Part shown: piece after piece, positions 60,976 through 64,000 of the stretch
How positions within the stretch are numbered: the first letter of the stretch is position 1
How the letters are laid out: each line of letters starts with the position of its first letter
DNA from: Bacteroidales bacterium 52_46
Lineage (GTDB): Bacteria; Bacteroidota; Bacteroidia; Bacteroidales; Muribaculaceae
Reading direction: 5' to 3'
Assembly: GCA_001915385.1 (NCBI GenBank)
Contig: MNQK01000027.1
Coordinates: forward strand, 150,153-214,152
Length of the DNA: 64,000 nucleotides
Notes under the pieces: generated by a model
The model's database searches: none
What the model was told of the DNA's origin: nothing
The model's input: only the letters and a program-made list of their open reading frames with translations
Position numbers and translations under genes: made by a program

Positions 60976-61006
60976 CAAATATAGACAAAAATATCAATTA
61001 TACAAA
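60976..61006 (-). promoter_or_regulatory. Promoter of the TPR-CHAT gene
   Basis: Minus strand: -7 TATATTTG (60976-60983) and -33 TTTG (61003-61006) with a 19-base spacer. The predicted start is a few bases before the ATG. Confidence 0.6.
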
Positions 61007-61038
61007 CATGTCGAAACGCCTGCCACCAGCCAAACGCA

Positions 61039-62379
61039 TCACTCCCTGCCCGTCAAAGCTATGGCATGGAGCATCAGGCGATAGGCATCGTGCATCTCTT
61101 CAAGCACGGAGTATTCCTTGGTGGAATGTATGGCATGCTGGCCGGTGAATATGCACATGCCCCCGCGGAGCCCTTTGGCAGTGAACATCGACGCCGTAGT
61201 GCCTCCGCGCTCACTCTTGAAATTGACGTCTACGCCCGCCTCCGATGCAGCACGCTCCATTATGGCGCGTGATTCAGGATGCATGTTGTAAGCCACATTC
61301 TCATACTGCAGTTTATCCTGGATTACCTTCACCTCCACGTTGGGGAAGTTCTTGCCTACCGAATCAAGGTCGGCACGCAATATGCAGTCGAACTCCTCTC
61401 CTTCCTCCTTATCAAAATAGCGTATCCGCGTACTTACGGTATAATCGTTCCCGTCGGAAGTCATGTTCCATGGGTGGATATAGCCCTCTTTACCCTCGGT
61501 ATTTTCCGGACGGTATTTCACCGGAATATTTGCGATAAATGCAGATGCTGCCGCCAGTGCGTCACCGAGCTTTTGTGCTTTTGCATCGCCGGGGTGAGCG
61601 TAGTGACCGATAAACTGCACATCCAGACCGCGGGCTGTAAAGTTCTCCGTGATAATGTCGGCACCGCCCCCTCCATCAAGATCATACAGAATATCGGGAT
61701 TGAAACGCTCCTTGTCGATACGTTCGGCAGCCATACCGATATCTTCGTTAGGACAGAATACAAACTGTACCCGTCCATGCTTGAACTCAGGGTTGCCCAT
61801 CAACGTTTCGAGTAGACACATTGCTATCGTGACGCCATTTTTGTCATCACCGCCGAGCAATGTCGTTCCGTCCGTATGCACTATTGTAGCGCCGATAAGG
61901 TCCTTTAGTGCGGCACCCTCAGGCGAGTCGAAGTATATTTTGCTGTCATTACCCTGCAATATGTCCCCGCCGGGGTAATTGCGTATTACTATCGGGACAA
62001 TCGAATCTCCTGGTGCCTCAGGTGTAAAATCCAAATGGCAACTTATACCCAAAACCGGAACATCATCACTGACATTAGCGGGCACATCCACATAAACGTA
62101 CGAATCATCGGAACGATATACCACCGCTCCTGTCGCACGCGCATCTTTCTCAAGGATACGTGACATCTCTACCTGGCCCGACGTCATCGCCCATGCCGAC
62201 GGGTCGCTTCCGTACTGCGACTGGCTGCTCACCCTCACATAACGCAAAAATTTATCAAGCATCCTGTCCTTCAACATTGCAGTTTTACAATAAGTCGTAT
62301 CTGAAGAAACGGCGCCCGCTGCGGATAACATACCTCCCAGCACGACAAAAATAGATACAGTAACGAAAATCTTGCTCAT
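61039..62379 (-). CDS. pepT: Peptidase T (M20 tripeptidase) with an export signal
   Basis: 446 residues. ISCHLDFTPEAPG (metal His and Asp), GGDDKNG, CPNEDIGM and LYDLDGGG are the M20B/PepT metal-binding and catalytic segments, and GQHAIHSTKEY near the end is also typical. The first about 25 residues (IFVTVSIFVVLGGMLSAAGAV) form a Sec signal, whereas classical PepT is cytoplasmic at about 410 residues. It should release N-terminal residues from tripeptides in the periplasm. The exported form is an inference from the leader. Confidence 0.88.
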   Translation of the reverse strand: MSKIFVTVSIFVVLGGMLSAAGAVSSDTTYCKTAMLKDRMLDKFLRYVRVSSQSQYGSDPSAWAMTSGQVEMSRILEKDARATGAVVYRSDDSYVYVDVPANVSDDVPVLGISCHLDFTPEAPGDSIVPIVIRNYPGGDILQGNDSKIYFDSPEGAALKDLIGATIVHTDGTTLLGGDDKNGVTIAMCLLETLMGNPEFKHGRVQFVFCPNEDIGMAAERIDKERFNPDILYDLDGGGGADIITENFTARGLDVQFIGHYAHPGDAKAQKLGDALAAASAFIANIPVKYRPENTEGKEGYIHPWNMTSDGNDYTVSTRIRYFDKEEGEEFDCILRADLDSVGKNFPNVEVKVIQDKLQYENVAYNMHPESRAIMERAASEAGVDVNFKSERGGTTASMFTAKGLRGGMCIFTGQHAIHSTKEYSVLEEMHDAYRLMLHAIALTGRE

Positions 62380-62507
62380 GACATATATTTTTAATGTTTA
62401 CAGAAATATATACCACCGGACACGAAAACGTTAATGACATTCTTAGAAATAATTACACACCGTATGGGATTCAAGGCTAATGCGGTCAGCTGACAGTCTA
62501 TTCAAAC

Positions 62508-62579
62508 TAAGAGCTTGTCTAAATTTATATGATGTAGATTTTGAGGAGGATTGCCAGATGGATTTTAGAAGAGCTCTAA
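62508..62579. mobile_element. Internally deleted copy of the 58444 MITE
   Basis: TAAGAGCTTGTCTAAATTTA and ATTTTGAGGAGGATTGCCAG match the left half of the element at 58444 with a few substitutions. It then jumps to ATTTTAGAAGAGCTCT, a remnant of the right end. It lies between pepT and its upstream neighbour. Confidence 0.65.
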
Positions 62580-62584
62580 AATAA

Positions 62585-62622
62585 TAAAAAACGGCACCGG
62601 GAATGCATATACCCCGATGCCT
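62585..62622 (-). terminator. Rho-independent terminator after the 115-residue gene
   Basis: On the minus strand GGCATCGGG and CCCGGTGCC pair (one mismatch), followed by GTTTTTTATT. Confidence 0.75.
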
Positions 62623-62699
62623 GCCAATAAACTTGTTTAATTAACTCAAAAATTATAGGTTTTAGAAAGTGTCTGGATTTAAATCACATACTCTCCTAC

Positions 62700-63047
62700 T
62701 CATTCCCGACTGAACAGCCCCGTCAGACGGTCCTTCAACGATGGCTTGAACGGCTTGATATGCACCGAAACGCCCTCATTATCCCTGTTGAGAAACAATA
62801 TCGACGAATGAAGCACAACTGCTATGTGCTCCTCGAATTCAATTATCGCATGCACGGCCGACAACGGAATTTCATGGAACGGCGATTGCTCCGGCACACT
62901 GTTAACGAGCAAATCATTCCCGTTAATTTCTATACCGTGGCCGGGATGCACGCCCTCGAATAAAAGAGCAATATTCAAATCGTCCGTAGACTTCGGACGC
63001 TTTTTATATCTTTTGTAAATTGTATCTATTACTTTCTTCGTTATCAT
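62700..63047 (-). CDS. Hypothetical 115-residue cytoplasmic protein
   Basis: A small protein with a helical, basic start (MITKKVIDTIYKRYKKRP) and a beta-rich body that may be a PH-like or barrel fold (IEINGNDLLVNS; FHEIPLSAVHAIIEFEEHIAVVL). No family is recognised. It is followed by a good terminator, so it is probably expressed. No signal peptide. Confidence 0.6.
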   Translation of the reverse strand: MITKKVIDTIYKRYKKRPKSTDDLNIALLFEGVHPGHGIEINGNDLLVNSVPEQSPFHEIPLSAVHAIIEFEEHIAVVLHSSILFLNRDNEGVSVHIKPFKPSLKDRLTGLFSRE

Positions 63048-63557
63048 AAAATCACCCTAATTAAAACGCACAAACCGACATTTTCAATCCATGCGTAAAA
63101 TACGAATCTAATCAAACGCAAACCCGATATAAAACCATTCGAAAATATTGACTTGTTATTATCCTGCATCTCAAGCTATCATTCCATATCGCAACAATAA
63201 ATTGCCATACAGACAGTTATCAAATCCACAGAAAGCATACTCGGTTTCAGCGTTCGAGATTAAAACACGCTCATCAGGTAATAGTTCATGCAAATTTACA
63301 GCAAATATTCAATAAATGCATATTGTTACCCCATTGTAACCACATTTACACCGCAATGTCATATCATAGGCACAACTAACCCACTCACCACCAACTTCAA
63401 ACTCCGGGCCGCCCGATCCATCGGACCCGTCCGCCTGGTCCGACCAGTCCGACTCGTCCGACATGTCAGAACCGTCCGACTCGCCCGACAAATTACCAAT
63501 TGCCACTTCCCGTCCGTCCGACCAAATTCAAAATTCAAAATCCAAAATTCAAAATTA
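63048..63557. repeat. AT-rich gap with a 9-bp periodic tandem repeat
   Basis: Bases about 63410-63490 consist of diverged nine-base units of the form TCCGACTCG/TCCGACCAG (about eight copies). They are followed by short AAATTCAAAATTC repeats up to the intron end. Small open frames across it encode Ser-Asp-rich repeats and are not believed. No gene is seen in the stretch. Confidence 0.6.
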
Positions 63558-64000
63558 ATCGAGTAGGTCGGGAAACGAAAGTTTTCTGACCTACTTTCGT
63601 TTCCTTTCCTCTCACACCACCGTACGTGCCGTTCGGCATACGGCGGTTTCGCGCTTAGTTTGTCCTCTGTCATTTCGCATAAAGGCTATCGTCACTTCCT
63701 CTCTATTGTCAGGATACGCCCTATCTTCTTGAAAGGAGAGTTCCTCTTCGGACATCTGACTACCAATCCCGCTTTCTACACGATTCTACCTCTCAGACAA
63801 TGCGCGATTCGGCCCTTCACCTTGACCGGCTCGCAGTCGGCTACTTCGGCCTCTGCTGACTTCTCGACATTGGTTGTTACTATCCTTGCGGACTGCCGAG
63901 ACCTCGCGGGATAAGCCATACATCTTTCCTCGTTTACCCGCCTAATTTACGCATCAAGGTTACGGTTGCCTTTGGGAACTTCACTGTCTTTGGCCAGCTT
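63558..64000 (-). mobile_element. Group II intron, 3' part (domains V and VI), no reverse transcriptase visible
   Basis: On the minus strand, ACCGCCGTATGCC...GGCACGTACGGTGGT (genomic 63616-63647) is a domain V hairpin. It is followed by GTGTGAGAGG and a domain VI stem, and the sequence ends ...CCTACTCGAT at 63558, the usual 3' end of these introns. Upstream, GAGAAGTCAGCAGAGGCC (about 63850-63867) resembles the segment that usually precedes the intron-encoded reverse transcriptase. Only about 200 bases separate it from domain V and no RT frame is present. The 5' end lies beyond the window. The RT has therefore probably been deleted. Confidence 0.75.

Noticed and set aside
63410..63490. CRISPR array
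   Set aside because: Period of nine bases, no spacers, and no cas genes in the window.
63359..63673. 104-residue minus-strand frame
   Set aside because: Runs through group II intron domains V-VI and the tandem repeat; not reverse-transcriptase-like.

Overview
The window looks like chromosomal DNA of a gut Bacteroidales bacterium, most likely Muribaculaceae-like. The evidence is the repeated TAnnTTTG -7 promoter box, the near absence of Shine-Dalgarno sequences, SusE/SusF-like proteins, GLPGLI and BF3164-type proteins, an exported peptidase T and a lipoprotein-rich cell envelope. Genus is an inference from overall style, not a database match.

Layout. 1-18 kb is an accessory region that is AT-richer than the rest. 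It holds the 3' part of a MobV relaxase gene, an envelope-stress style cluster (BF3164-like lipoprotein, GLPGLI protein, TonB-receptor-like outer membrane protein, histidine kinase, frameshifted response regulator), and a probable anti-phage island (STAND/NLR-like ATPase overlapping a TIR gene, then AbiH). After these come SatD, a frameshifted DUF3307 gene and a DUF1848 Fe-S protein. 18-25.7 kb is a small alpha-glucan/dextran locus: GH66, two SusE/F-like proteins, an esterase and a GH13 enzyme. 25.7-41.1 kb is mostly core: K+/H+ antiporter, DKNYY protein, an ECF sigma unit, a tRNA-Gly/Gly/Leu cluster, CdaA, FolP, a sodium symporter, HisS and HolA, with AT-rich insertions such as a KilA-N gene. 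41.2-42.6 kb carries a HepT/MntA toxin-antitoxin pair. 43.4-45.8 kb is an NAD/ADP-ribose operon (NMNAT-NADAR fusion, NADAR, NrtR-type Nudix regulator) behind two near-perfect palindromic operators. 46.4-54.4 kb is housekeeping: a biotin-dependent carboxyltransferase, L31, the S6/S18/L9 operon, Nif3, AspS. 54.7-61 kb holds an ECF sigma / anti-sigma / caspase operon next to a HExxH protein and a TPR-CHAT protein. The window ends with exported PepT and the 3' end of a group II intron.

The most interesting candidate system is the ATPase-TIR pair at 8.3-13.9 kb. The two overlapping genes share a short Asn/Gly-rich GIIN-type motif, placed just before the NTPase domain in one protein and at the extreme C-terminus of the other. 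This suggests a homotypic, possibly amyloid-like, link between sensor and effector. Other points of interest are a family of intergenic palindromic elements with TGTTGCAnAACT-like ends, the double operator of the NAD operon, the paired caspase/CHAT cluster, and two genes broken by small indels (one at a TG dinucleotide run).

All positions and motifs were read by eye. No homology search, folding or promoter software was run.
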